A stretch of 64,000 bases of DNA, from NCBI GenBank assembly GCA_030429175.1, contig JAUIDD010000003.1, positions 88,527-152,526 of the forward strand. Direction: 5' to 3'. Positions 46,813 to 56,509 of this stretch are shown piece by piece; the stretch's first letter is position 1; the number at the start of each line of letters is the position of its first letter. The notes beneath the pieces were generated by a model that was given only the letters and a program-made list of their open reading frames with translations, searched no databases and was not told where the DNA came from. This stretch comes from Gammaproteobacteria bacterium (GTDB taxonomy: Bacteria; Pseudomonadota; Gammaproteobacteria; Coxiellales; Coxiellaceae). Position numbers and translations under genes: made by a program.

Positions 46813-48744
46813 CTAAAAAGTAAACTCTAGGCCAACTTTATTGATATGTCCTGTATCTTGTGGTGCATTATCCTGCACCTCAAAACGCCACATTCCACGG
46901 GGGTTTCGTCCAACAAGCCTCTGCCTCATAACTGGATGCGTATCAGAATCATATTTTTCCACTAAATCATCTTCTGAACCCCCTGCTCGTTCATGCAAAA
47001 GCACTGGCGAGCCTGCTTGATTTCGATTGGAAGGGGCAAATAACGTCACTTTTAAATCACCTCGATAACTATGTGTCACATCAATGTAAGCTTGAACTCT
47101 CTGCAAAGGCTGGTTATCTGCAATAGGCACTTCAACAATAGCCGCTGTGCTATTATCTGAAATTGGCACATGTCGTGTAATAGTGTGTGATGCGATATAG
47201 TGAACATCTTCATGCCTAGGTCGGCCTTGCAACGCTGCCAGAACAGCCCCATGAGTATTAAGACGCCCATAACCAAAGCGATCATTACGCCCATTATTGT
47301 AAGGATAATCACCTACCCGCTCAGCAGAAGCTGTTAGAATATTACGCAGCTTACTTTCAGACAAATCAGGGTTTGCAGACAACACCAAACCTGCGGCCCC
47401 AGCCACGATGGGCGTTGCTGATGATGTGCCATTGAAATTAGCCACATAGTTAGTTTGATCATAACCAGCACTGCCTGAATTATCTGTTGTCATGTTATGC
47501 ACACCTGGCGCTGCAATATCAACTTCAGGGCCATAATTCGAACCCCACCAATACTCACCATCACGACTTCTTTTTGTTTTAGCTTCATCATATTCATTGC
47601 TTGCCGAAACCGTTAATACATTAGGTAGATTTCCTGGGAAGCTTACGGGCCCGTCATCATTTCCTGCTGCTATAATCACTATGCTGCCCTTCCCATCACG
47701 GCCTTGTGTACGGGCGCGACTAATAGCATTTTCAATAGCAGTAGAGGATGCACCCCCGCCCCAGCTATTACTCAAAATATCAGCCTTACCTTCTCGCCAA
47801 GCCCAGTCTATACTACGTGCAATCCAAGAATCTCGTGTCACCCATTTTTTTTCAGGGTCACGAAGATTCGAGTAAGCAATACGTACTGCTAGCAAAGAAC
47901 AACCACCGCCAATACCTTTAATGCCAAGTGCATTGTGTCCAGCAACAGCCAAGCCAGCACACGCCGTACCATGGGCATCAGGGTCTTGTGGCTCTTGATC
48001 AGCATCATTATCAGAACCATCATATGTGCCAACAACAGCATGTCTTAAATCTTCATGCTTTGTATCAACACCTTCATCAAGAATAGCAATACGAATATTC
48101 TGACTACCTTGCTGTAATGCCCACGCATCTGTTGTCTTAGTAATAACGGGCGCATATTGTTTTGGAAAATGCGGGTCCATTGCACTATTAGGCTTAATAG
48201 CTTTTGCATCAAAAGCAACATGAGTACCATAAGTGATAAAATCAGGTTGAGCATACGCAACTTGACCTTCTCGTGACAAACTGTTGGCCACACCTAAATA
48301 ATCAGCGTTATGCTCCTCAATCTGTACAACCCACTCATCCTCACTTATTTCATCAATTTTAATGAGGTTATATTCCTTACACAGTGTAACCCGGTCAGAT
48401 AGTCCTAATCCTGGTTTAAACCCTACAATAAGCTGCTCTGTAGGAATGATATGAACATTGCGGTATTGATAAACTGGATAAAAACAACGCACAGCACCAT
48501 GCTTATTTAAAGCTTCTTGTGCTATACGCTGACGCGCACTGCGCGGCTCATCAGTTTCTTTCACTGAGTATATTGTGAGCTTATGTTTTGGTACTTCAAA
48601 AGTGGCGGTTTCTGGATTCAAATGACAAGACTCTGCCGTAGCTAAGCGCCCAAAACGCTGCACTTCTTCATCAAACGTAACTGCTACATAATCTAAGTCT
48701 TGCTCAAGTGCAATTGGTTCACCATTATAATAATAAGTAGGCAT
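46813..48744 (-). CDS. Kexin-like subtilase with P domain
   Basis: 643 aa. A subtilisin-type (S8) serine protease with catalytic Asp223 (IAILDEGVDTKHED), His258 (DAHGTACAG) and Ser441 (GTSSATP). A domain of about 180 residues precedes it. The C-terminal 120 residues form a P (proprotein convertase) domain ending in RGMWRFEVQDNAPQDTGHINK. The arrangement resembles kexin/furin-type enzymes. The N-terminus (MPTYYYNGEPIALEQ) is not a signal peptide, so it may be exported by another route or act inside. Flanked by an IS6-type remnant on one side and a decayed ogt 3' copy on the other, which suggests acquisition or rearrangement. Confidence 0.85.
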   Translation of the reverse strand: MPTYYYNGEPIALEQDLDYVAVTFDEEVQRFGRLATAESCHLNPETATFEVPKHKLTIYSVKETDEPRSARQRIAQEALNKHGAVRCFYPVYQYRNVHIIPTEQLIVGFKPGLGLSDRVTLCKEYNLIKIDEISEDEWVVQIEEHNADYLGVANSLSREGQVAYAQPDFITYGTHVAFDAKAIKPNSAMDPHFPKQYAPVITKTTDAWALQQGSQNIRIAILDEGVDTKHEDLRHAVVGTYDGSDNDADQEPQDPDAHGTACAGLAVAGHNALGIKGIGGGCSLLAVRIAYSNLRDPEKKWVTRDSWIARSIDWAWREGKADILSNSWGGGASSTAIENAISRARTQGRDGKGSIVIIAAGNDDGPVSFPGNLPNVLTVSASNEYDEAKTKRSRDGEYWWGSNYGPEVDIAAPGVHNMTTDNSGSAGYDQTNYVANFNGTSSATPIVAGAAGLVLSANPDLSESKLRNILTASAERVGDYPYNNGRNDRFGYGRLNTHGAVLAALQGRPRHEDVHYIASHTITRHVPISDNSTAAIVEVPIADNQPLQRVQAYIDVTHSYRGDLKVTLFAPSNRNQAGSPVLLHERAGGSEDDLVEKYDSDTHPVMRQRLVGRNPRGMWRFEVQDNAPQDTGHINKVGLEFTF

Positions 48745-48928
48745 CTTTTTCTCCTGGTGTTTTTTTAAATAAAAAAATTATTTGAAAACCAAATTGATTT
48801 TGTACACTGAATATAAAGTACGAAACAAGCTAAGTCAACCAAATGCACAGATGAGCCTCATTAAATGAAAAGCTTCCAGCGCTGAATTCTTTTATTTTTC
48901 TTATAACAAAACCCATTAGCTATCTCCT

Positions 48929-49026
48929 ATTATCATTCCCTGTCATCGTGTGATTGACAGAAACGGCAAGTTAACTGGCTTGGCGGGTTGGATAAAAAGC
49001 ATTTCTTTTGCGGCTGGAACGATAAG
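48929..49026 (+). pseudogene. Decayed duplicate of the ogt 3' end
   Basis: The sequence matches 46259-46365 (end of ogt) closely: the CCCTGTCATCGTGTGATTG core is identical. It encodes IIIPCHRVID and then NGKLTG, followed by a 4-base deletion that breaks the frame where ogt has FTGGLDKKEL. No start or upstream portion is present. It lies in the 359-bp gap between the subtilase gene and the next gene. Confidence 0.85.
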
Positions 49027-49103
49027 TTTAGTATTTTTCACGGGTTTACCACTTTAGCAACTCATATATAATGGTGCGTAGTTTTATTATATAGGGAATC
49101 AAG

Positions 49104-49904
49104 ATGAGAGTGTATCAATACGAAGAGGCATTAAAAAATGCTATAGCAACATGGCTAGAACCTAAAACTTATTGTAGCACTTCTATATTTTGCAGGAAAA
49201 AAAATACTTATATAACCCAGTTAATAGAACCCACTTCAACAATTGAAAAGCATATGTTTTTGTATCAATTTGCAAATAAGATTTTACCTGAGTTAGAAAA
49301 AATGGCGCTTACTTGGCAAATGTTTCATGCTAAAACTGCATGCATAATCTCAGATAAAGAATACTTCATAGCGAAAATCACGATGATATTGTACACAATT
49401 TCCATAATAGCAGGTTGTCTCATGATAAGTGAAAAACCTTTTCAATCACAGGCAGCCAATAACACAATAGGCGCCATACTAATTGGAATTCCATCAGCTA
49501 CCATAAATGCATTCTTCACGTATATTCAATTGAGAATTCGGAGCCCTTCGGAAAATCCAAGGCCTAATGATACATTAGCTGAGACGCGTCTTAGTAACCC
49601 AGATGCAAAAAAAGTTCGTCAACTTATGGCCATAAGGAATTCAGAAAATTATACAGGATTCACACAGTATAAACATTTAAATGGACTCATTGAAAATTTT
49701 AGAAGTATCGTTAATAATTTCGAATATGTTTACCTTGAAGATGATTCCACACAACCTCAACATATAGAAGTACAAAATATAAAACAAAGATTAAGCACAC
49801 AACTTGATTTAGACTACCAAAGATTAGTTGAACATGTACTTCCTAAGCTTGATATCATATTTCAGCCCAATCAAGATGAACACTTCTTCCTGCTAGAGGT
49901 ATAA
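49104..49904 (+). CDS. Hypothetical protein with two membrane segments
   Basis: 266 aa starting MRVYQYEEALKNAIATWLE, preceded by AGGGA at seven bases. Two hydrophobic segments near residues 95-115 and 125-145 form a hairpin; the N- and C-terminal domains are soluble and helical. No domain is recognised. A hairpin-anchored helical protein in an island with transposon debris is a fair effector candidate, but that is inference. Confidence 0.6.
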   Translation: MRVYQYEEALKNAIATWLEPKTYCSTSIFCRKKNTYITQLIEPTSTIEKHMFLYQFANKILPELEKMALTWQMFHAKTACIISDKEYFIAKITMILYTISIIAGCLMISEKPFQSQAANNTIGAILIGIPSATINAFFTYIQLRIRSPSENPRPNDTLAETRLSNPDAKKVRQLMAIRNSENYTGFTQYKHLNGLIENFRSIVNNFEYVYLEDDSTQPQHIEVQNIKQRLSTQLDLDYQRLVEHVLPKLDIIFQPNQDEHFFLLEV

Positions 49905-50066
49905 AAACCTATGTTATTACAGCTAGCCCGGAAAGCATGAACTAATAATCCGACTCAACCATACACTTAGTCGTAAAATTGTTCAGTTTGACACTTTTTT
50001 GTTAAAAAATGTTATTTTTGACATTTTTTGCTTGTATTTTGAGTCAGTTAATTACATAATTTGCAA

Positions 50067-51398
50067 ATGAAAAGAGCTATTTTTGCACGATTACTCGACT
50101 GGAAAGAACATTCTGCTCGTAAGCCATTGATTTTAAGAGGAGTCAGGCAATGTGGAAAAACATATATACTAAAGCAATTTGCCGAACAAGAGTTTCCTAC
50201 TTACCACTACTTTAACTTTGAAAAGCAGCACGCTCTTGCCGGCTTCTTTGAAAGAAATCTAGACCCAAAAAGCATTATCAATGAACTTGCCATCTATACC
50301 AACACACCTATTGATGTCGATAAGGATCTTGTTATTTTTGATGAAATTCAGGCATGCGCCAAGGCACTCACCAGTCTTAAATATTTTTGTGAAGACATGC
50401 CACAACTTGCGCTCTGCAGTGCAGGCTCACTATTGGGCTTAACATTAGGGGAAGGATCTTATCCAGTTGGTAAGGTTGATATGCTACACCTTTATCCAAT
50501 GTCTTTTTCAGAGTTTCTACAAGGTATTGGTGAAACACAGCTAGCCGATTATATTTTTACACTAACAACCACATCTTCTATAGCTAACCCTATCCATGAA
50601 AAACTTTGGGAAAAGTTAAAATTATATTTTATAATCGGTGGCCTGCCTGATGTTGTTTCTACTTTTTCATCCTTGCAAGATAATATGCTTGTAGCATTAC
50701 AAACAGTGAGATTAAAGCAAGAAGAATTGATTAATGCTTATTATGCAGATATTGCAAAACATTCTGGAAAAATAAGCGCTATGCACATCGACCGTGTATG
50801 GCGCGCTGTACCAACACAACTATTTCAAACTCAAGACGGAGGCGCACCTAAATTTAAATTCAAAGATATTATCCCGGGATCAAATCGCTACAGTCGTCTC
50901 GTACATGTTTTTGATTGGCTACAATCAGCAGAGTTAATAATTAAAGTACCTATCGTTAAAACCATCAAAAAACCACTTTCTGCTTTTACACAAGAAAATA
51001 ATTTCAAATGCTTTATGTTTGATATCGGCATACTTGGTGCTATATCAGGATTAAACCCAAAAAATATTTTGGAGTATGACTATGGCACATATAAAGGTTA
51101 TTTTGCTGAAAATTTCGTCTTGCAAGAAATTCTTGCGACGTCTGGAAAAAAATTATTTAACTGGCAAGAAAATCGTTATGAAGTGGAATTTTTAATAGAC
51201 TATGATGGAAACGTTATCCCTATCGAAGTTAAATCAGGATTTAAAACCAAAACAAAAAGCCTGCATAAATATAATGAACGCTACAACCCTAATAAAAGAT
51301 TGATACTCTCGGCACGTAACCTTATAAACAATCAAACAGATAATTTACTACAACTGCCATTATATACAACGGGCATAATTGAACGTTTTCTAATATAA
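50067..51398 (+). CDS. AAA ATPase with DUF4143 C-terminal domain
   Basis: 443 aa. Walker A is RGVRQCGKTYILKQF and Walker B is LVIFDEIQAC. The C-terminal DUF4143 part has YEVEFLIDYDGNVIPIEVKSG, the E..D..EVK pattern of a restriction-nuclease-like fold. The ATG at 50067 (MKRAIFARLLDW) is a better start than the TTG two codons earlier. No Shine-Dalgarno is obvious. The family is widespread, mobile and poorly understood; some members act with toxin-like partners. Confidence 0.85.
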   Translation: MKRAIFARLLDWKEHSARKPLILRGVRQCGKTYILKQFAEQEFPTYHYFNFEKQHALAGFFERNLDPKSIINELAIYTNTPIDVDKDLVIFDEIQACAKALTSLKYFCEDMPQLALCSAGSLLGLTLGEGSYPVGKVDMLHLYPMSFSEFLQGIGETQLADYIFTLTTTSSIANPIHEKLWEKLKLYFIIGGLPDVVSTFSSLQDNMLVALQTVRLKQEELINAYYADIAKHSGKISAMHIDRVWRAVPTQLFQTQDGGAPKFKFKDIIPGSNRYSRLVHVFDWLQSAELIIKVPIVKTIKKPLSAFTQENNFKCFMFDIGILGAISGLNPKNILEYDYGTYKGYFAENFVLQEILATSGKKLFNWQENRYEVEFLIDYDGNVIPIEVKSGFKTKTKSLHKYNERYNPNKRLILSARNLINNQTDNLLQLPLYTTGIIERFLI

Positions 51399-51401
51399 AG
51401 C

Positions 51402-51983
51402 TTACTTTTTCTTTTGAGCTTTTTTGTCTGGTTTTTCAGGAAGTAATATCACCGGACCTGGCATCAAATATAGTGGTGAAAATCCAGGATCATCATGATT
51501 AAACAATTCATTTAACTGCTGTTGTTGTAAGTGAATCATATGATTCAAGTGACGCCAGTTTTCACGTTGCCATTGTTGCTCACTCTGTGACTGTTTTAGC
51601 ATTTTCTTATAAAGTGTTTGCGCGTCTTTATCCGTAAGTTTTTTACCGTTACGGTAAGCAATGATGTTTACGGTGGGTTTACCATCTTTAGTGTGTTCTG
51701 AATTCACATATACCGACTGAATATTCGGACGGTAGTATGCTGTTTGAATCTTGTGATATTGCTCAATGTTAAGCCAGCCAACATTGCCATCATTACGACT
51801 ACCTACCTTAACCCAATTACCTTTTGATATAATCGGCACTAAACTCGATGTAATCGGCACCTGCGCTATCACCTTTGTCTTTTTTGGCTCTTCGTATAAT
51901 GGTACGGTAGGTATCTTTGATTTTGCTGCAATAGCTACTGAAAAAATAAATGTAGATAGTAAAATAATAAGTAAACGATGCAT
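51402..51983 (-). CDS. Secreted SH3-like protein
   Basis: 193 aa with a signal peptide (MHRLLIILLSTFIFSVAIAA) and a bacterial SH3-like domain (about residues 25-80: PLYEEPKKTKVIAQVPITS to WVKVGSRNDGNVGWLN). A Gln-rich helix (SQSEQQWQRENWRHLNHM) and a Lys-rich tail follow. Such proteins often bind peptidoglycan in the periplasm. It ends only a few bases from the convergent ATPase gene. Confidence 0.75.
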   Translation of the reverse strand: MHRLLIILLSTFIFSVAIAAKSKIPTVPLYEEPKKTKVIAQVPITSSLVPIISKGNWVKVGSRNDGNVGWLNIEQYHKIQTAYYRPNIQSVYVNSEHTKDGKPTVNIIAYRNGKKLTDKDAQTLYKKMLKQSQSEQQWQRENWRHLNHMIHLQQQQLNELFNHDDPGFSPLYLMPGPVILLPEKPDKKAQKKK

Positions 51984-52017
51984 TTTTGTCTCCTCATATT
52001 CTCTAAAATTAAAAATG

Positions 52018-52289
52018 TTAAATCAAATAACCTGAAAAAGCTAGCCAGTTGCACGGCGCTTTTTTTGCTGCATATTCCGCTGCTAATTTTGGACTTACAT
52101 ATTTCCTATTTCGCTCGATGTCATATAATTGCTGTTTTGAAATACCCAATAAATCAGCAAAGGCAATTTGTGTCATTTCTTCCGCTTGGCGAATTGCCAG
52201 TGTAAAATCACTAAGTGTTAACTTGCCATCTGCAAAGGTATACCCTGCAAGTGCTCATTGTCTAAAGCTTCTAGCATACAGGTACTCAT
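52018..52289 (-). pseudogene. Broken XRE-family helix-turn-helix gene
   Basis: An ATG at 52289 gives MSTCMLEALDNEHLQG and then reaches a TAA. A second frame carries on with ADGKLTLSDFTLAIRQ, MTQIAFADLLGISKQQLYDI and YVSPKLAAEYA, a clear XRE helix-turn-helix. A third frame would be needed at the 3' end. The protein is thus split by a frameshift after about 15 codons. It lies downstream of the small gene at 52340-52483. Confidence 0.75.
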
Positions 52290-52298
52290 AATTTTATT

Positions 52299-52329
52299 TA
52301 AAAACGCAGCACCAGGGAGCAGTGCTGCG
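52299..52329 (-). terminator. Intrinsic terminator of the small gene
   Basis: CGCAGCAC (52305-52312) pairs with GTGCTGCG (52322-52329) around a 9-base loop. On the minus strand a run of Ts follows at 52304-52299. It stands just downstream of the 47-residue gene. Confidence 0.85.
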
Positions 52330-52339
52330 TATGTCGTTT

Positions 52340-52483
52340 TTAAATACCAAGATCTATATGAAATATACGTGCCCACAAATTACGTAAGCGTGAACGCCAG
52401 ACACGCCATTTGCTAGGTTTATAACCATAGAGACTAAATGCGATATTACTAGACGGCTGGCGCTCGAAACGTGTGTAGTACAT
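52340..52483 (-). CDS. Small basic Trp/Arg-rich protein, 47 aa
   Basis: ATG at 52483 is preceded by AAAGGAGGT seven bases upstream, a near-perfect ribosome site. The peptide starts MYYTRFERQPSSNIAFSLYG and ends in a basic helix with KWRVWRSRLRNLWARIF. An intrinsic terminator follows the stop. Strong translation and termination signals make this a real gene despite its size. It is divergent from metK. Function is unknown; the basic amphipathic tail could bind membranes or nucleic acid. Confidence 0.75.
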   Translation of the reverse strand: MYYTRFERQPSSNIAFSLYGYKPSKWRVWRSRLRNLWARIFHIDLGI

Positions 52484-52644
52484 GGGTGTGACCTCCTTTA
52501 AAATGTACTCTTTATGTCCTCAATATGTTTACTATACGCACTCATAACCAAAGGTGCAACTTATTTTTCTGACATCTTTGCCCTTTTTAACAAAATCCTT
52601 TAGTATGCTGAATTCTCAACAAAAACAGCTTAAGAGAGTCATTC

Positions 52645-53817
52645 ATGGATAATAGAAACTTTATATTTACCTCAGAGTCCGTATCCGAAGGACACCCCGA
52701 CAAAGTCGCCGATCAAATCTCAGATGCGATCCTCGACGCCATTTTAGAACAAGATAAACATGCACGTGTTGCTTGTGAAACATTGGTCAAAAATGGACTT
52801 GTGCTGATTGCAGGTGAGATTACGACTGATGTTTGGGTCGATGCCGAAGAAATTGCACGTAAAACCATCCATGAAATTGGCTATGATAAACCCGAGCTTG
52901 GTTTTGATTATCAATCTTGCGTCATCTTAAATTCAATTGGAAAACAATCTCCCGATATCGCCGTGGGTGTCGATCGCGAAACCGAAGCTGAACAAGGCGC
53001 CGGAGATCAGGGCTTAATGTTTGGTTATGCAACTAATGAAACTGAATCACTGATGCCCGCACCGATTACATTCGCCCACTTGCTCGTTAGGCGTCAAGCT
53101 GAACTGCGTAAACATCGTGTGTTACCTTGGTTACGCCCCGATGCGAAATCACAAATTACATTCCATTACGAAAATCATAAACCTGTTGGTGTTGATTGTG
53201 TGGTCTTATCTACACAACATGATCCAGAAATCTTACAAAAAGATTTGACAGAAGCGGTGATGGAAGAAATCATCAAACCAGTGATTCCAGCTGAATGGCT
53301 CACTAAAAATACCAAATATTTTATCAACCCAACTGGGCGTTTTGTGATTGGCGGTCCTGTGGGTGATTGCGGTTTAACTGGACGTAAGATTATCGTCGAT
53401 ACTTATGGTGGCATGGCGCGCCATGGTGGTGGCTGCTTCTCTGGCAAAGATCCATCTAAAGTAGATCGTTCCGCTGCCTATGCCGCACGTTACGTCGCAA
53501 AAAATATTGTAGAAGCAGGCCTTGCTGAACGTTGTGAAGTACAGCTTTCTTATGCCATCGGTGTTGCTAAACCTACATCTATCTACGTTGAAACATTTGG
53601 CACCGGTAAACTATCCGATAAAAAAATATCACAGCTGGTCGAAGCACATTTTGATTTAACGCCTAATGGCATTATTCATAGTCTCGACTTACTACAACCT
53701 ATTTACAAACCTACTGCAGCTTACGGTCACTTTGGCCGTCTCGACCAGGACTTCCCATGGGAACGTACTGACAAAGCAGCATTATTAAAAGAATATATAC
53801 AGGAGATCGCCGCATGA
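52645..53817 (+). CDS. metK: S-adenosylmethionine synthase
   Basis: Makes SAM from methionine and ATP. The 390-aa protein has the [20 protein letters not shown] motif, [12 protein letters not shown], the P-loop-like [18 protein letters not shown] and normal length. It overlaps ahcY by 4 bp (ATGA). No SAM riboswitch is visible in the 160-bp leader. Confidence 0.97.
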   Translation: MDNRNFIFTSESVSEGHPDKVADQISDAILDAILEQDKHARVACETLVKNGLVLIAGEITTDVWVDAEEIARKTIHEIGYDKPELGFDYQSCVILNSIGKQSPDIAVGVDRETEAEQGAGDQGLMFGYATNETESLMPAPITFAHLLVRRQAELRKHRVLPWLRPDAKSQITFHYENHKPVGVDCVVLSTQHDPEILQKDLTEAVMEEIIKPVIPAEWLTKNTKYFINPTGRFVIGGPVGDCGLTGRKIIVDTYGGMARHGGGCFSGKDPSKVDRSAAYAARYVAKNIVEAGLAERCEVQLSYAIGVAKPTSIYVETFGTGKLSDKKISQLVEAHFDLTPNGIIHSLDLLQPIYKPTAAYGHFGRLDQDFPWERTDKAALLKEYIQEIAA

Positions 53818-55136
53818 CCACCGCAACACTAAAGGAAGTAACTACTATGCAACAAGATTATAAAATTGCTGATATCAGCCAAGCAAAATATGGACGCCAA
53901 GAAATTGCAATTGCTGAAACCGAAATGCCAGGCTTAATGGCGATTCGTGAAGAGTTTGCAGCACAGCAACCACTCAAAGGTGCACGCATCGTTGGCTGCT
54001 TACATATGACCATTCAAACAGCTGTACTCATTGAAACGTTAACCGCGTTAGGTGCCGAAGTACGCTGGTCTTCTTGCAATATTTACTCAACGCAGGACCA
54101 TGCTGCTGCAGCAATGGCAGAAGCAGGTATTCCAGTTTTTGCTTGGAAAGGCGAAACAGAAGCAGAATACGAATGGTGCATCAAGCAAACCATCGAAGGG
54201 CCAAATGGTTGGAAGCCAAATTTAATTCTAGATGACGGTGGTGATTTAACTAAAATTATGCACGATGATTATCCTGAGCTCTTAGCAGGCGTCAAAGGCA
54301 TCTCTGAAGAAACCACCACAGGTGTGCATCGCCTGTATGAAATGGCAGCTGAAGGTTCACTTAAAGTGCCTGCGATTAACGTTAACGATTCAGTTACTAA
54401 ATCTAAGTTCGATAACTTATATGGCTGCCGCGAATCATTAGTCGATGCCATCAAACGTGCTACTGATGTGATGATTGCCGGTAAAGTGGCAGTTGTTGCC
54501 GGTTATGGTGACGTAGGTAAAGGCTCTGCACAATCTCTACGCGGCCTTGGCGCTCAAGTATGGATCACTGAAATCGATCCTATCTGCGCACTCCAAGCGG
54601 CAATGGAAGGCTATCCGGTGGTAACGATGGATGAAGCGGCTGCTCGTGCTGATATTTTTGTTACTGCAACGGGTAACAAACATGTGATTAATGCAAAACA
54701 TTTAGAACAAATGCATAATCAAGCGATCGTATGTAACATCGGTCACTTTGATTTAGAAATTGATGTTGCGTCACTTGAAAAATACAAATGGGAAAACATT
54801 AAACCACAAGTAGATCATATTATTTTTCCAGATGGCAAACGCATTATTCTGCTCGCACGTGGCCGCCTGGTAAACCTTGGCTGCGCCACAGGTCACCCAA
54901 GCTTTGTGATGTCCAATTCATTCTGTAACCAAACTATTGCGCAAATGGAACTATGGCAAAATGCAGATAAATACGATATCGGCGTACACGTTTTACCCAA
55001 GCATCTTGACGAAAAGGTTGCTCGCCTTCACCTTAACAAAATCGGTGCTAATTTAACTGAGCTTACAGATGAGCAAGCAAAGTATATTAACATCAATAAA
55101 AATGGGCCATACAAGCCTGAACACTATCGCTACTAA
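53814..55136 (+). CDS. ahcY: S-adenosylhomocysteine hydrolase
   Basis: Splits S-adenosylhomocysteine, the product of methyltransferases, into homocysteine and adenosine, using bound NAD. The 440-aa protein contains [17 protein letters not shown], the NAD-binding [20 protein letters not shown], and the C-terminal YKPEHYRY. Two starts have ribosome sites: the ATG at 53814, coupled to the metK stop, and one at 53847 ([12 protein letters not shown]) preceded by AAGGAAG. With metK it recycles methyl donors; homocysteine can enter the CBS-like route encoded at 43 kb. Confidence 0.96.
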   Translation: MTTATLKEVTTMQQDYKIADISQAKYGRQEIAIAETEMPGLMAIREEFAAQQPLKGARIVGCLHMTIQTAVLIETLTALGAEVRWSSCNIYSTQDHAAAAMAEAGIPVFAWKGETEAEYEWCIKQTIEGPNGWKPNLILDDGGDLTKIMHDDYPELLAGVKGISEETTTGVHRLYEMAAEGSLKVPAINVNDSVTKSKFDNLYGCRESLVDAIKRATDVMIAGKVAVVAGYGDVGKGSAQSLRGLGAQVWITEIDPICALQAAMEGYPVVTMDEAAARADIFVTATGNKHVINAKHLEQMHNQAIVCNIGHFDLEIDVASLEKYKWENIKPQVDHIIFPDGKRIILLARGRLVNLGCATGHPSFVMSNSFCNQTIAQMELWQNADKYDIGVHVLPKHLDEKVARLHLNKIGANLTELTDEQAKYININKNGPYKPEHYRY

Positions 55137-55145
55137 AATTCTTCA

Positions 55146-55171
55146 GCCCCGCATTTGCGGGGCATTCTTTT
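55146..55171 (+). terminator. Intrinsic terminator after ahcY
   Basis: GCCCCGC (55146-55152) pairs with GCGGGGC (55157-55163) around ATTT, and a T-rich tail (ATTCTTTT) follows. It ends the metK-ahcY operon. Confidence 0.9.
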
Positions 55172-55241
55172 AAAAATAGCATTGCCTTGAAAGCATAGAC
55201 ACGCTAAGATCCCTTTAAATATTTAAACAAAGGAGCTATTT

Positions 55242-56450
55242 ATGCAACTATTTATTAAAACATTAACTGGATGCACTTACACAATAAATATAGAATTATC
55301 AGAAACCGTACTTGATTTAAAACAAAAAATAGCTTCCAAACATGGCGTTGCCATAGAGACGCAGCGATTAATTCTGTGCGGTAACCAACTAAACAATATG
55401 GAATTAATAAAAAATCTTAAACATAAATTAATAAATGTTGCTAATTTACACTTAGTTATAAAATCTACACATAGCGCTTCTTTTGCTGAGCAGCATCAAG
55501 AAAATCTTGCAATCCTTCAGACTATTGCAGAGAGAGAGAAGGCATCTCAGGACCTTCTTAATAGTGAAGCAGGTTTATTGCGAAGCTTTATTAATATGAC
55601 AGTTTCATGTATTTCAGAAGATTTAACCTTATCCTATCAGTGGGAAGAATTTATTGATAGGTTTAGACTATTTATTGAAAATGACTTTAGGGAAAATGTA
55701 ACGCAATCAGAAGATGCAACAACAGAAATGTTTCAATATATCAGAAACGCTATAGATAACCCTGGTAAGATTATACAAAATGAGCACTTAGAGAGACGCA
55801 AAAAGGAACAATTACAAGAACTTATAAAGGACACATTACTACGGAATAAATTGTTAGAATTAAAAACCATCTATGCATGCTGCCAACTAAATTTCGACGT
55901 TAACTGGTGTGATTTATCCACTAATATGAAAGGCGCTTTTTCCTCAAACACACGTGAAGCAAGACACCAACCTCCTCACAATGGAATTACAGCAGGTGAC
56001 TACTGGGCTAAACTTAAACCTGAAGAGCGCAAAGCTATTTATACAGAGGGTACAGCTGAAAGTGTCTCTAGTAATACAGGATTAGCACATGCCATAGCAG
56101 CCCATGCAACATCGGCAAAAGCAGAAGCAGAAGCAGAAGCAGAAGCAGAAGCAGAAGAAGGCAGCTTATTTGATGATCTCAGCATAACCAAGCTTCATGA
56201 TCCAGCGTTTAGATCATTTTTAAACGATAATAAACAGTTCATAAGGATCAAATTAAATATAGAGAAGATTTACGGTGAAAAATTTGACATAGAAAGCACC
56301 TGGTTAAATATAGATTCTGATACTAAAGATCAACTATGGAGTAAATATCTGCAATCAATTCAACCGAGCGTTACTGGTAGCACCTTGTTTAATAACACAC
56401 GTGGTTCAGCCGATCCAGAAGGAGATCAAAGAGAAGGGTGTCAACCTTAG
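55242..56450 (+). CDS. Ubiquitin-fold protein, candidate effector
   Basis: 402 aa. Residues 1-76 align with eukaryotic ubiquitin without gaps over the first 50 positions, with 25 identities by eye, including MQ.F.KTLTG and KIASKHG aligning with KIQDKEG. The hydrophobic patch is kept (Leu8, Ile44, and His and Val in LHLV). Lys27, Lys29 and Lys33 are kept, but Lys11 is Cys and Lys48 is Asn. The domain continues into the rest of the protein without a GG end, so it cannot be conjugated. Residues 77-402 are helical and unrecognised, with an (AE)n stretch near residue 295 from a short tandem repeat. AAAGGAG lies seven bases before the ATG. Probably of eukaryotic origin. Confidence 0.88.
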   Translation: MQLFIKTLTGCTYTINIELSETVLDLKQKIASKHGVAIETQRLILCGNQLNNMELIKNLKHKLINVANLHLVIKSTHSASFAEQHQENLAILQTIAEREKASQDLLNSEAGLLRSFINMTVSCISEDLTLSYQWEEFIDRFRLFIENDFRENVTQSEDATTEMFQYIRNAIDNPGKIIQNEHLERRKKEQLQELIKDTLLRNKLLELKTIYACCQLNFDVNWCDLSTNMKGAFSSNTREARHQPPHNGITAGDYWAKLKPEERKAIYTEGTAESVSSNTGLAHAIAAHATSAKAEAEAEAEAEAEEGSLFDDLSITKLHDPAFRSFLNDNKQFIRIKLNIEKIYGEKFDIESTWLNIDSDTKDQLWSKYLQSIQPSVTGSTLFNNTRGSADPEGDQREGCQP

Positions 56451-56466
56451 TCAAAAACAACCACAA

Positions 56467-56493
56467 AAAAAGCCCGTAATTAGCGGGCTTTTT
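56467..56493. terminator. Bidirectional intrinsic terminator
   Basis: AGCCCG (56471-56476) pairs with CGGGCT (56484-56489). A-run before and T-run after let it work in both directions, between the convergent ubiquitin-fold gene and the membrane protein gene. Confidence 0.88.
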
Positions 56494-56509
56494 ATTAACT
56501 CAAAAATAA

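Noticed and set aside
52484..52644. SAM riboswitch before metK
   Set aside because: The leader is AT-rich and lacks any of the paired elements of known SAM riboswitch classes; no terminator lies in it.
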